From: CAZELM01 sp964512995
GTDB lineage: Bacteria > CSSED10-310
Length of the DNA stretch: 64,000 nucleotides
Assembly (NCBI GenBank): GCA_964512995.1
Contig: CAZELM010000024.1
Span: forward strand, 9,157 to 73,156
Direction: 5' to 3'
Every line of letters starts with the position of its first letter. Within the stretch, counting starts at the first letter, position 1. This document shows, piece by piece, positions 25,256 through 33,380 of the stretch. Below the pieces are notes generated by a model, which worked only from the letters and a program-made list of their open reading frames with translations, was not told the origin of the DNA and ran no database searches. The position numbers and the translations under genes were made by a program.

Positions 25256-27004
25256 ATGGCTGGAAAAAAATATTCAATCGGAATCGATTTTGGAACATCC
25301 ACGTCGGAGATTTGCCGGTATGAAGATGGCAAGGCGGTTCCCATACCCGATCCATCCTCATCCGTGCGGAGCCCGATTGTTCCGTCCATCGTCGCCATCA
25401 ACCGGCATGGGGAGTTGATTGTCGGGGAAGCCGCCCGGACGATTGTGGATCGGAAAGATCATGGCATCCGCGAAATCAAACGCCTGTTCGGAACGGGAGA
25501 TTCGGTGGTATTGGGTGAAAAAACATATCGTCCGGAACAGATCGCCTCGCTCATCCTGAAACATCTGAAACAGAATGCGGAGTTGGCGTTGTCGACGACC
25601 ATCTCGGACGTTGTTCTGTCCGTGCCGGCTTTCTATCCGGATGCCAAACGGCAGGCCACGCTGGATGCCGGGGAGCTGGCCGGCCTGACCATTACACGGC
25701 TGATCAGCGAACCCACTGCCGCGGCACTGGCGTTCGGTATCGATCATCTGGATCTCGAGGAGCAGATGATGGTGTTCGATTTCGGCGGCGGCACATTGGA
25801 TATCACCATTCTGGAGATGTTTGAAGGCATCCTGGACGCCAAAAGCTCCTTTGGCGACAACCTGCTGGGCGGCAAGGATTTCGACGAGGTCATGATCCGG
25901 CTGATCCTTGAAAAGTTCCGAAAGAACCATCCGAAATATTCCATATCGGAAACGCAGGAACGAAGTCTGAAACCGGTCGCGGAAACGGCCAAAATCATGT
26001 TGTCCCGGAATTTCTCACATATTGTCGAAGTATCCAATTTTGCCATCATTCGAGGCGAACCGGTCGATCTGGAAGTGGAAATCACGCGGCAGGATTTTGA
26101 ACGGGCCGCCGCTCCGCTGCTCGATCGAGCCCGGAACTGTCTGCACCAGGCACTGAAGGCGAAAGAGATCCGGCCGAGTACGATCGATCGGGTGATCATG
26201 GTCGGTGGAACGACGTATATTCCCTGTGTCCGGCAATTGGTCAGTGAGATTCTGAACAAAGAAACCCAGACGGAAGTCAATCCGGATCTGGCGGTTGCCA
26301 TGGGAGCGACCATCCAGTCCGCCATTATGCGAGGAGAAATCAAAGAGGAAAAAGGGATTATCCTGACGGACATCTCGCCGTATGGTCTTGGTCTGGATAT
26401 TCTGAAGGAATTCGGTCAGCAGATGATTCTGACGTATGATCCGCTGATCGAGCCTCAGACGACGATCCCCTATTCGGTTCAGAAGGAATATTCGTTACTG
26501 ACGGAACATCAGGAAGTCCTGGAATTGAAGCTGTATCAGGATCCAACGGGAGAAGCGCGGATTCCGGACGATGCGATATTCACGGGCATTTCGGCGCAGA
26601 TCATGAACATTCCCCCCTCCTATTCCGGCCAGCCGCATGATGTCCTGGTCGATTTCTCCTATAATCTCAACGCCATGGTGCGGCTGCATGCGATGATCCC
26701 GGCGACCGATCAGGAAGTGGAAGTCACCTACACGCCCAATCTGCTTCGTCTGTCCGATGGTCTGGAAAAAGAACGCGCACTGGCGGATGTGGAATCGTTG
26801 TGGCAGCAGAATCCCAACTCCAAAGAACATATGATCTATCTTCAGAAAGCGGAACGGCTGTTACCGGAACTCCCGGATGAACAACGGAAGAAGTTATCCG
26901 GCATCATCGATCAGTTGAAGTCGGCGCTGAGCCGGCAGGACGACACCGGCATTCAGGAACACAGCGATCAACTGATTGATTTCATGATCGAGATCGAGAA
27001 TTGA
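25256..27004 (+). CDS. DnaK/Hsp70 paralogue
   Basis: This 582-residue Hsp70-family protein has the phosphate-1 motif GIDFGTSTSE, SVPAFYPDAKRQAT, ISEPTAAALAFG, the phosphate-2 motif FDFGGGTLDITIL and the adenosine motif VGGTTYIPCVR. The nucleotide-binding domain is complete. The substrate domain begins at about residue 375 (ITDISPYGLGLDI) and the protein ends earlier than the roughly 640 of housekeeping DnaK, with a short helical tail (NSKEHMIYLQKAERLLPELP). The start is the ATG at 25256 behind GAGG. No dnaJ is adjacent; the gene upstream encodes the GrpE-like/LysM protein. It is therefore likely a specialised chaperone. Confidence 0.92.
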   Translation: MAGKKYSIGIDFGTSTSEICRYEDGKAVPIPDPSSSVRSPIVPSIVAINRHGELIVGEAARTIVDRKDHGIREIKRLFGTGDSVVLGEKTYRPEQIASLILKHLKQNAELALSTTISDVVLSVPAFYPDAKRQATLDAGELAGLTITRLISEPTAAALAFGIDHLDLEEQMMVFDFGGGTLDITILEMFEGILDAKSSFGDNLLGGKDFDEVMIRLILEKFRKNHPKYSISETQERSLKPVAETAKIMLSRNFSHIVEVSNFAIIRGEPVDLEVEITRQDFERAAAPLLDRARNCLHQALKAKEIRPSTIDRVIMVGGTTYIPCVRQLVSEILNKETQTEVNPDLAVAMGATIQSAIMRGEIKEEKGIILTDISPYGLGLDILKEFGQQMILTYDPLIEPQTTIPYSVQKEYSLLTEHQEVLELKLYQDPTGEARIPDDAIFTGISAQIMNIPPSYSGQPHDVLVDFSYNLNAMVRLHAMIPATDQEVEVTYTPNLLRLSDGLEKERALADVESLWQQNPNSKEHMIYLQKAERLLPELPDEQRKKLSGIIDQLKSALSRQDDTGIQEHSDQLIDFMIEIEN

Positions 27005-27029
27005 AACGGAATTGAAAAAGATGAATACA

Positions 27030-27066
27030 GATGAGTCGAGTTCAACTCATCTCCTGCAAGTTTTTT
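27030..27066 (+). terminator. Weak terminator-like inverted repeat after the DnaK gene
   Basis: GATGAGT (27030-27036) pairs with ACTCATC (27045-27051), followed nine bases later by a run of six T. The gap between stem and T-run makes this weaker than a standard intrinsic terminator. A TATAAT at 27078-27083 just beyond it may serve the next gene. Confidence 0.4.
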
Positions 27067-27133
27067 CCGGAATCTGCTATAATATGGAACGTGCTTCTAA
27101 ACTGGCTGCGATATCGATGGAGATTTAAAAACG

Positions 27134-27841
27134 ATGAATCCTGAATCAAGTCCATTCCGGCCGGGGCAACCGATTCCCATTGAGTTTTTCGTTGGACGTA
27201 AAGATGAGATCAAACGATTGACAAGCATGGTCAGAGCCAGCCTCCATGGCAGATTTAAAATAGGGTTTATCACGGGAGAACGGGGTATCGGCAAAAGCTC
27301 ACTCGTCTCATTCGTTCGCCATCTCGATGAAGTTAAAGAGTTTTATCTTCATTCTTTTGAATCTGCGTCTGTAAAAATATCCGACGAAGACATCCATACA
27401 CTGATCCGTTTTACGGGCGGATTGCCGGTTTTAGCTCATGAAATCGGCGATGCCATCTGGAGGGTCGCTCAAAATCAGGAAATCAAATCAGATGAGATAC
27501 TGAAAGGCATTTTTCTGGCTGCGGAAGTCATTGGCCGCAAATTGCTGGAACCTCAGGTTTTCAGTGCGATTCGAAGCGAACGCTATCGTTCGATCCTTCG
27601 AAAAATGGCCGATAAACCACTCGAAAAACACTTTCAAAGATCAGAACTCGTGGAACGGCTCACCCATGAAGAAAAAAAAGTGATGGATAATTTCTTACAG
27701 AGGATGAAGCAGCTTGGTGCTCTGAATATCAATCCCGAAGTAAGAGGCGGATATCAGTTTCAGAACCATCTTCACGCGCTTTATTTCTGGCTGGAATCGC
27801 AACGTGCCAAAAACATCCAAAAACAAAAAACCGACTCATAG
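27134..27841 (+). CDS. AAA ATPase with internal deletion
   Basis: The 235-residue protein starts like an Orc/STAND-type AAA ATPase (PIEFFVGRKDEIKRL, Walker A GERGIGKSS). It then jumps at about residue 75 from RHLDEVKEF to a lid-type region (SDEDIHTLIRFTGGLPVLAHEIG). Walker B and sensor regions are missing; full relatives are about 380 residues. The C-terminal winged-helix-like part (LVERLTHEEKKVMDNFLQRMK) is present. The reading frame is intact across the junction, so this is an in-frame deletion and the product probably cannot hydrolyse ATP. The ATG has GGAG upstream. Confidence 0.65.
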   Translation: MNPESSPFRPGQPIPIEFFVGRKDEIKRLTSMVRASLHGRFKIGFITGERGIGKSSLVSFVRHLDEVKEFYLHSFESASVKISDEDIHTLIRFTGGLPVLAHEIGDAIWRVAQNQEIKSDEILKGIFLAAEVIGRKLLEPQVFSAIRSERYRSILRKMADKPLEKHFQRSELVERLTHEEKKVMDNFLQRMKQLGALNINPEVRGGYQFQNHLHALYFWLESQRAKNIQKQKTDS

Positions 27842-27924
27842 TGAAACCATTTTTTCCAGTGCAGTATAACGCACGAATCATTGCCATCGTTTGTTTTGTG
27901 CATAGAACCCCAAATACATTTTCT

Positions 27925-27932
27925 GTTATAAT
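27925..27932 (+). promoter_or_regulatory. Extended -10 promoter of the mazEF-like pair
   Basis: TGTTATAAT (27924-27932) combines a perfect TATAAT hexamer with the TG of an extended -10 element, about 40 bases before the antitoxin start. No convincing -35 is visible, which extended -10 promoters can do without. Confidence 0.55.
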
Positions 27933-27973
27933 ACGGTAAGTGGCCTGTATTGGGGCTTCCGAAAGGAGCACGC

Positions 27974-28150
27974 ATGGATGCTTTAGCGAAAAAATTAGAT
28001 CTCAAACTGCGGGAATGGACTCCTGAGATTGCCGGAAGAGTCAGACAACATATTGTAGAACTCATTGAATTGGCAGATCTGGATGCCTTGGATCTGGTGC
28101 GGTCACGAGCAATGGAACAAGAGGTATTGGATTTACTGGATGAGCCCTAA
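27974..28150 (+). CDS. Putative antitoxin of a MazF-like toxin
   Basis: The 58-residue product (MDALAKKLDLKLREWTP, VRQHIVELIELADLDALDL) is helical and acidic at the end, and I know no family for it. The ATG at 27974 has AAAGGAG at ideal spacing. Its stop lies 11 bases inside the following MazF-like gene, the usual overlap of a toxin-antitoxin pair. Position and size are the evidence for the antitoxin role. Confidence 0.7.
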   Translation: MDALAKKLDLKLREWTPEIAGRVRQHIVELIELADLDALDLVRSRAMEQEVLDLLDEP

Positions 28151-28457
28151 ACCTGGAGAAATTTGGTTGGCGGATCTGGGCTTAACAGCGAAAACCCGGC
28201 CGGTATTGATCATCTCCCGTCACGATCTGAATCCCCCCAGAAAGCTGGCAATCTACATCACCTTGACCACTCAAAACCGGCATAGTGCCTATGAGGTACC
28301 TGTGTCTCTTCATTTTTTAAATCAAGACTCTGTTTTGAATGTCCAGGGAATCGGATCAATACCGACGATGCGTCTTGAGCGTAAACTTGGGGCTGTTTCC
28401 TCTGACGTGACGGAGAAAGTAAGACAAGCCATTTTGTTTGCACTGGATATGGAATAG
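28140..28457 (+). CDS. MazF/PemK-family toxin
   Basis: This 105-residue protein starts MSPKPGEIWLADL, then KTRPVLIISR, and later ITLTTQNRHSAYEVPV and GSIPTMRLERKLG. The PGEIW...RPVLII pattern is the MazF/PemK SH3-like ribonuclease signature, with the conserved Arg of the active site in KTRP. Length is normal. The start overlaps the presumed antitoxin by 11 bases. The next gene, a SEFIR/TIR protein, begins 13 bases after the stop behind its own strong ribosome binding site, so the three may be on one transcript. Confidence 0.85.
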   Translation: MSPKPGEIWLADLGLTAKTRPVLIISRHDLNPPRKLAIYITLTTQNRHSAYEVPVSLHFLNQDSVLNVQGIGSIPTMRLERKLGAVSSDVTEKVRQAILFALDME

Positions 28458-28470
28458 CAAAGGAGGCTTC

Positions 28471-29919
28471 ATGGCTGGACAACGGCGCATTTTCATTTCC
28501 TACTCGCAAGACTCCCCCAATCACAAACGCTGGGTTGCGGCGTTGGCGTTCAGGCTTCTGAATCGTGGGTTCAAAATCACTCTCGATCAATGGGATCTGT
28601 ATCCGGAAGATAACAGTCCGGCGTATATCGAGGAGATGGTCCAGTGCGCCGACTGGATCCTCGCCATCTGCTCCGAAGAATACACCCGAAAATCAGACGC
28701 CGGCATCGGAAGCATCGGCTTCGAACGGATGATCGTGACTCCGGAGCTGATCAATGGCCTGGCATCAAAACCCTTGAACGAAAAAGTGATCGCAGTCATC
28801 CGGCAATCCACAACTCCCAGAATCATTCCGAAGTGCCTGGGGGGATGCACTCAGTTCGATCTGAGTGACGATCCCATTTCCGATGACCTGTTCGATCGAT
28901 TCATTCTGGCATTGAATCGACACACAGACTGCCGAAAACCATCCGGCCGGTATTTGAATCTTCCGGATGATCCCATCCGCGATATCAGCGATCCGGATGC
29001 CATTTACCTGTCCGCGTTCAAGTATGCCTGGCAGAAAGATCTGGATGGCTGGATCACGCTCATCGATCAGGTACGGCCGCCGACATTCCGTTCCCTTATC
29101 AACTGGTGCCGAAAATATGAAAAAATACCGCCCAATACGCTGGAAGCCCGGTTTGATGCCATGGATGAAGCCATCAAACGGGTGGCACCATCGATCATGA
29201 TCGCGCTGGCCGGTGTCGAATCCAGGCTGGATGCATTCAAGGATCAACGGGCATTGTTTGACGACCTGTTCAATATCTCCGGCTGGAACCCTTCTCCAGG
29301 ATGCCAGTTCATCGATCTTCCCTTTTCATTGGCGTACATTTACCACAGTCTGCATGGTGCACTCTGTTTGCGGACAAATCAACTGGATCTGGCTATCGGA
29401 CTGGCTGACATGAAAGTCAAGGAAACCGGATCCCGATCGGGCAGCCGAAGTGTCTGGCAACGGCACGACCTGATGGGATGGCCGGAAATTCTGGGAAACA
29501 ACTGCTCGGAAGCATGGATTTATCTGGCGCATGCAACGGATCGATGGCATTGGCTGTCCGAGGTCTTCGGGAATGCGCTGGAATATCGGATCGCGCTGTC
29601 CGCCTATTATATGGCACTGAATGTGCTGGAACTGGCCACGATGATCGCCGATTCAGGCGCATCCACGGCATTTCTTCACCCGGATCAGAAAATCTGCGTA
29701 CCACTCGGTTTTGTATCAGAAAACGGGGAGGTGCAGTCCAGGGCCGTCGCTTTGCTCACAAACAATCCCGATATGCTCGCCACACTCTGGAGCGCCAAAG
29801 GGGTTCATCTGGAGCAGATCAGACAGGCGTGGCCCCACTGGATGAGCCATTGTCGGCGACGGATCGCCGCGATGTCCGGTTATGATGTGGATCTGCCGCA
29901 TCAGGGACTTTTTGATTGA
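28471..29919 (+). CDS. SEFIR/TIR-domain protein with unknown C-terminal domain
   Basis: Residues 1-150 form a SEFIR-type TIR domain: RRIFISYSQDSPNHKRWV, ITLDQWDLYPED, CADWILAICSEEYTRKSD and SIGFERMIVTPEL. Bacterial members of this superfamily are often NAD-cleaving or signalling parts of defence systems. The remaining 330 residues are one uncharacterised helical region with several Trp (WQKDLDGWITLIDQ, LFNISGWNPSPGCQF). No membrane helix is present. The ATG at 28471 follows AAAGGAGG; total length is 482 residues. I place it as a likely stand-alone defence effector, with the C-terminal part perhaps as the sensor. Confidence 0.82.
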   Translation: MAGQRRIFISYSQDSPNHKRWVAALAFRLLNRGFKITLDQWDLYPEDNSPAYIEEMVQCADWILAICSEEYTRKSDAGIGSIGFERMIVTPELINGLASKPLNEKVIAVIRQSTTPRIIPKCLGGCTQFDLSDDPISDDLFDRFILALNRHTDCRKPSGRYLNLPDDPIRDISDPDAIYLSAFKYAWQKDLDGWITLIDQVRPPTFRSLINWCRKYEKIPPNTLEARFDAMDEAIKRVAPSIMIALAGVESRLDAFKDQRALFDDLFNISGWNPSPGCQFIDLPFSLAYIYHSLHGALCLRTNQLDLAIGLADMKVKETGSRSGSRSVWQRHDLMGWPEILGNNCSEAWIYLAHATDRWHWLSEVFGNALEYRIALSAYYMALNVLELATMIADSGASTAFLHPDQKICVPLGFVSENGEVQSRAVALLTNNPDMLATLWSAKGVHLEQIRQAWPHWMSHCRRRIAAMSGYDVDLPHQGLFD

Positions 29920-29949
29920 CGGGAGTGGCTTTCCGGTAACGATTGGCGA

Positions 29950-30480
29950 TCAGATCGCTCCGTAATCCCGCAACAGCCGGGCCATTTCGCTGTCCGTCGG
30001 TGCGTAATCCAGGCAGGAGCGGTTCGATTTATCGACGTTATTGGGGTGAGCGCCATGATCGAGCAGCATTTTCGCCACAGTCAGATCACCACTTTCGATT
30101 TCATGATGGAGCGGGGTCATGCCGTTGGCATCGGGAATGTTCGGATCTCCGCCATACTCGAGAAGCATCTGAATGATGGCGGATTCTCCCTTTCCCTTCG
30201 AGAAGCCGATCACCGCCAGGTGGAGCGGGGTCTGGCCGTTCTTGTCCCGGATGTTGGGATTTCCATTCATCTCCAGCAATCGTTTCACTTCCGCAGACTG
30301 ATTGCCTGTTACCGCATGATGAAGCGGGGTCTGACCGTGAGCATCCAGATCGAAATTGATGGATTTGGGATTCACCTGATCGGTTCCGGATCGCTGAGCG
30401 GAGCGCGGGAGTGTCTCATTCCCGCAGGCTGTCATCAGTAATAAAGAGACACACAGATAAATCCAATACAACCGCATCAT
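29950..30480 (-). CDS. Ankyrin-repeat lipoprotein
   Basis: The 176-residue protein has a lipoprotein signal (YLCVSLLLMTAC, lipobox Cys at about residue 19) followed by about four ankyrin repeats (GQTPLHHAV, GQTPLHLAV, GMTPLHHEI, then a degenerate last one). It should be membrane-attached in the periplasm and mediate protein binding. Start may be the first or second of two adjacent ATGs. It converges on the SEFIR/TIR gene; a functional link cannot be shown, though periplasmic ankyrin proteins can act as immunity or catalase-like partners. Confidence 0.82.
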   Translation of the reverse strand: MMRLYWIYLCVSLLLMTACGNETLPRSAQRSGTDQVNPKSINFDLDAHGQTPLHHAVTGNQSAEVKRLLEMNGNPNIRDKNGQTPLHLAVIGFSKGKGESAIIQMLLEYGGDPNIPDANGMTPLHHEIESGDLTVAKMLLDHGAHPNNVDKSNRSCLDYAPTDSEMARLLRDYGAI

Positions 30481-30717
30481 CCCGGATCAACTCCATCTCC
30501 GATCAATTCAGCCGCTCCACATGCAGTCTGATTCGGATCGGCATATAATACGCACGTGTTTTCGTGATATCAACCTGATCATTGTCTCGTCACCAGTGCC
30601 AATAATATCATCACGGCATCCATCGGACGGATTTCCCATGAATGCCGTTATTCCATGTTCATCGTGACAGGAACGTCGCTTTAATTCAAGTCAACTCAGA
30701 TAATCCATCCGAGAGTA

Positions 30718-30930
30718 TCAGATGGTTGGTGCGATCGTTTCTTTGGGAGTTGTCGGTTTCCGCCACGGCACGCTGTTTCTGATCTGGAAGACCTGTTTTT
30801 TCTGAATATTGTGCATTTTGTACATCTGTCGGTATTTAAACGGCATGTTTTTCTTCTGGATCAACCGTCGAAAAGTCGTGCTGTTCTGCAACAGAGGGAA
30901 TTTTTTGTTATCATATCGAATTAATATCAT
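30718..30930 (-). CDS. Small basic protein, unknown
   Basis: The 70-residue product is rich in Lys, Arg and Gln (FRRLIQKKNMPFKYRQMYK, RNSVPWRKP) and has no motif I recognise. It is worth listing because of its expression signals: AAGGAGG six bases before the ATG, and TATAAT on the same strand at 30984-30979, about 50 bases upstream. Surrounding stretches 30481-30717 and 30931-31191 contain nothing else I can identify. It could be a nucleic-acid-binding peptide or a toxin, but this is only a guess from charge. Confidence 0.5.
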   Translation of the reverse strand: MILIRYDNKKFPLLQNSTTFRRLIQKKNMPFKYRQMYKMHNIQKKQVFQIRNSVPWRKPTTPKETIAPTI

Positions 30931-31191
30931 ATGAGCCTCCTTAGGATGTCAGCGTGTCAACCGTATCGTGTTACATCTATTATAACGTTTGAGGCGAATC
31001 AGGAGTTCCATGAAAAAAGAGATGGATTCCCGGAGCCATGGAATTCGTCACTCAGCTTTTGGAAAATCCGGCAGGATTCAGCATAAAACGCTTGATCTCA
31101 GCAATCCGTCAATGTAATTTATAGCGGTTAATCTGCAGTTCTGTGTCCGGATTTCGGGTTTCCCGGACATTACCCAACGCATAGCGAACAC

Positions 31192-31371
31192 ATGACGAAC
31201 GAAGGACAAGGGCGATGGATGTCTGTAACTATCTGAATGCAATTAGCGAAACCGGTATACATGTGGGTCGGACAACAGGCTATTCCTGCTCGTCGCGTGA
31301 CCCATTGCTGGATGTTCAAGCAAGATGAGGTAGATGCCTGGATCCGATTCGGAGATGCAATCCGAATCTGA
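31192..31371 (+). pseudogene. Excisionase-type HTH_17 remnant, frameshifted
   Basis: Three reading frames together recreate a MerR/excisionase helix-turn-helix protein: RWMSVT in one frame, CNYLNAISET in a second, then VYMWVGQQAIPARRV and HCWMFKQDEVDAWIR back in the first. The last part is intact from 31237 to the stop at 31371. Such proteins belong to phages, integrative elements and some antitoxin loci. No integrase is adjacent. It marks the left edge of a decayed mobile or defence segment. Confidence 0.65.
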
Positions 31372-31393
31372 CACCGAGAAATAAGGAGAAACA

Positions 31394-31685
31394 ATGCTCG
31401 AATCGATACTGGTCAAAGTCACCGTCAAGTCGCAGGAGCTGCAACAGACTCTGCACATCAAAGACGGTCCGGCCACTCTGGAAGAGATGAAGAAACGCTT
31501 TAAAGAAGCCAAGAAGAAACTCAAAGTCTTCCGAGCGCCACGCCGGATTCAAGAAAGCCTGGCAGGAGCGCGACTACGCTGTCATCGTCGCCGCAGCCGA
31601 CAAGATCCCCAACAACGTCCTGGAAGAAGATCCCAAACTGCTCATGTGGTACGACCAGGCAGTAACAAGAATGGGAGGGGAATAA
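31394..31685 (+). pseudogene. Frameshifted remnant of a larger gene
   Basis: The first 50 residues (SILVKVTVKSQELQQTL, EEMKKRFKEAKKKLKVFR) lie in one frame. From about 31550 the sensible sequence continues in another frame (AWQERDYAVIVAAADKIPNNV, EEDPKLLMWYDQAVTRMGG) up to the stop at 31685. The tail resembles the C-terminal end of large proteins near DUF499/DUF1156-type phage-defence loci, though this is from memory only. An AAGGAG lies before the ATG at 31394, so a truncated peptide could still be made. Confidence 0.5.
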
Positions 31686-31686
31686 G

Positions 31687-31986
31687 ATGAGTGGCGGACA
31701 TTTTGATTATCAGGAATCCTATCTTGGGTATATTGCCGAGCAGCTCGAACGGGATATCGAGTTCAACGATGTCGAGTATGACAGTTCCAAAGCGATAGAT
31801 ACGCCTTATGGGTTTCAGCATGAGCCTGAGACAATCGAATACCTGAGAATGATGGTTGATCAGCTACAAAGACTTCAAGAACTGCTCCATGAGTATGATT
31901 ACGCCGTATCCGGCGATAGTTCGAAAGAACGATTTATTGAAAAAGCCAGGGCAGCTTACAAAAAAGGCGAGGCAGAAAAATGTTGA
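31687..31986 (+). CDS. Small conserved protein ahead of the ATPase-PIN cassette
   Basis: The 99-residue protein begins MSGGHFDYQESYLGYIAEQ. This opening is common in small uncharacterised proteins of phages and defence islands, but its function is unknown to me. The rest is helical (IEYLRMMVDQLQRLQELLHEYDY). A GGGAGGGG run is five bases upstream of the ATG. It overlaps the ATPase gene by seven bases, which suggests the two belong to one operon and perhaps one system. No metal site or membrane segment is seen. Confidence 0.75.
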   Translation: MSGGHFDYQESYLGYIAEQLERDIEFNDVEYDSSKAIDTPYGFQHEPETIEYLRMMVDQLQRLQELLHEYDYAVSGDSSKERFIEKARAAYKKGEAEKC

Positions 31987-33380
31987 AAACATTACGAATA
32001 CAAAACTTCAAAGGCTGGAAGGATACCGGCACCATTCGCATGGCTCCCATTTCATTGTTCTTCGGTGCCAACAGTTCCGGCAAGTCCAGCATAGGTCAAT
32101 TCCTGATGATGCTGAAGCAAACCATTGAGTCGCCGGATCGGAAAGCTGTGTTTTACCCGGGCGGGAAAAACTCCGCTGTTCAGCTTGGCTCCTATCAGAA
32201 GATGGTCTTTCACCGTGATCCGGAGAACAAAATTGCCTTCGACTACAGATGGTCTTTGACGGAAGATTTAAAGTTTAAAGATCCTCTATCAGGCCAGCTT
32301 TTTTCTGGCGATGAATTGGATTTCAGTGCCGAAGTCGAATTAAGCGACTCAACGAAGAACTTGCTTCAGGTTTCCGAGTTCAAATACCGCCTTCTCAGCA
32401 AAGATACGCAGTCCCTTTCCATTGATCTATCACGAAAATCCGACAAGCGTGAATATGCTGCATCGGCAGAGAATTACTCTCTCGTCAGAAAGAAAATGCG
32501 CGATTGGGCACTCAAAGATGTGGTTCGATTTTATGGTTTCCCTGACGAGGTGGTCGCCTATTATCAAAATGCCGATTTCGTTCAGGATCTAAATCTTGCT
32601 CATGAGAAGCTGTTTAATTCAATCTTTTACCTGGGGCCACTTAGAACGAAGGCGGAAAGGCTTTATACTTGGGGTGGCATCACTCCTGAAAGCGTTGGCT
32701 TTGCAGGCGAGAACACTGTAGCAGCTATTCTGGCGGCAAGAGACCGGAAAATTAGTTTAGGCTACAGGAAACACGAAAAACCGCTTGAGGAAATCATTGC
32801 TCTCAAGCTGAAGGAAATGAGCCTGATCGAAGATTTCAGGGTGAATCCCATATCCGAACAGCGGCAGGAATACGAGGTCAAGATTCGCACAAAAGGGTCA
32901 AAGGACTGGGTGGATCTCCCGGATGTCGGTTTCGGCATTTCGCAGGTGCTGCCGGTTCTGGTTCAGTGTTTTTACGCGCCTCCCGGTTCAATAATTATTA
33001 TGGAACAGCCGGAAATTCATTTGCATCCGAGTGCGCAATCTGCTTTGGCCGATGTGATGATTGACGTGATCAACTCCAGAGAAAATGGAGCTGATAGAAA
33101 TATTCAGTTAATCGTTGAGACCCACTCGGAACATTTTCTGCGACGGTTGCAACGCCGGATTGCTGAGGACGTGGTTCCGCAAGAAAAAGTGTCGGCTTAT
33201 TTCGCAAAAATCGACAAGAACCCTGCTTCACTCGACCCTCTGCATATTGACATCTTTGGCAACATCCAGAACTGGCCGGAGAACTTTTTTGGTGATGAGA
33301 TGGGTGACATCACCGAGCAAGCCAAAGCGGCCATGAAGAAACGGATGCAGAAAGCCGGAAAGCCGGAGGCATCCAAATGA
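31980..33380 (+). CDS. DUF3696-type AAA ATPase
   Basis: This 466-residue ATPase has Walker A FFGANSSGKSS near residue 30, a Walker B region IIIMEQPEIHLHP and the switch IVETHSEHFLRRLQRR. The C-terminal end (HIDIFGNIQNWPENFFGDEMGDI) is the DUF3696 signature. Such ATPases occur beside effector nucleases in anti-phage cassettes. It overlaps the small gene before it by seven bases and the PIN-like gene after it by four (ATGA), so all three are likely co-translated. The three-gene pattern resembles Menshen-like systems in outline, but I cannot confirm that assignment. Confidence 0.88.
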   Translation: MLKTLRIQNFKGWKDTGTIRMAPISLFFGANSSGKSSIGQFLMMLKQTIESPDRKAVFYPGGKNSAVQLGSYQKMVFHRDPENKIAFDYRWSLTEDLKFKDPLSGQLFSGDELDFSAEVELSDSTKNLLQVSEFKYRLLSKDTQSLSIDLSRKSDKREYAASAENYSLVRKKMRDWALKDVVRFYGFPDEVVAYYQNADFVQDLNLAHEKLFNSIFYLGPLRTKAERLYTWGGITPESVGFAGENTVAAILAARDRKISLGYRKHEKPLEEIIALKLKEMSLIEDFRVNPISEQRQEYEVKIRTKGSKDWVDLPDVGFGISQVLPVLVQCFYAPPGSIIIMEQPEIHLHPSAQSALADVMIDVINSRENGADRNIQLIVETHSEHFLRRLQRRIAEDVVPQEKVSAYFAKIDKNPASLDPLHIDIFGNIQNWPENFFGDEMGDITEQAKAAMKKRMQKAGKPEASK

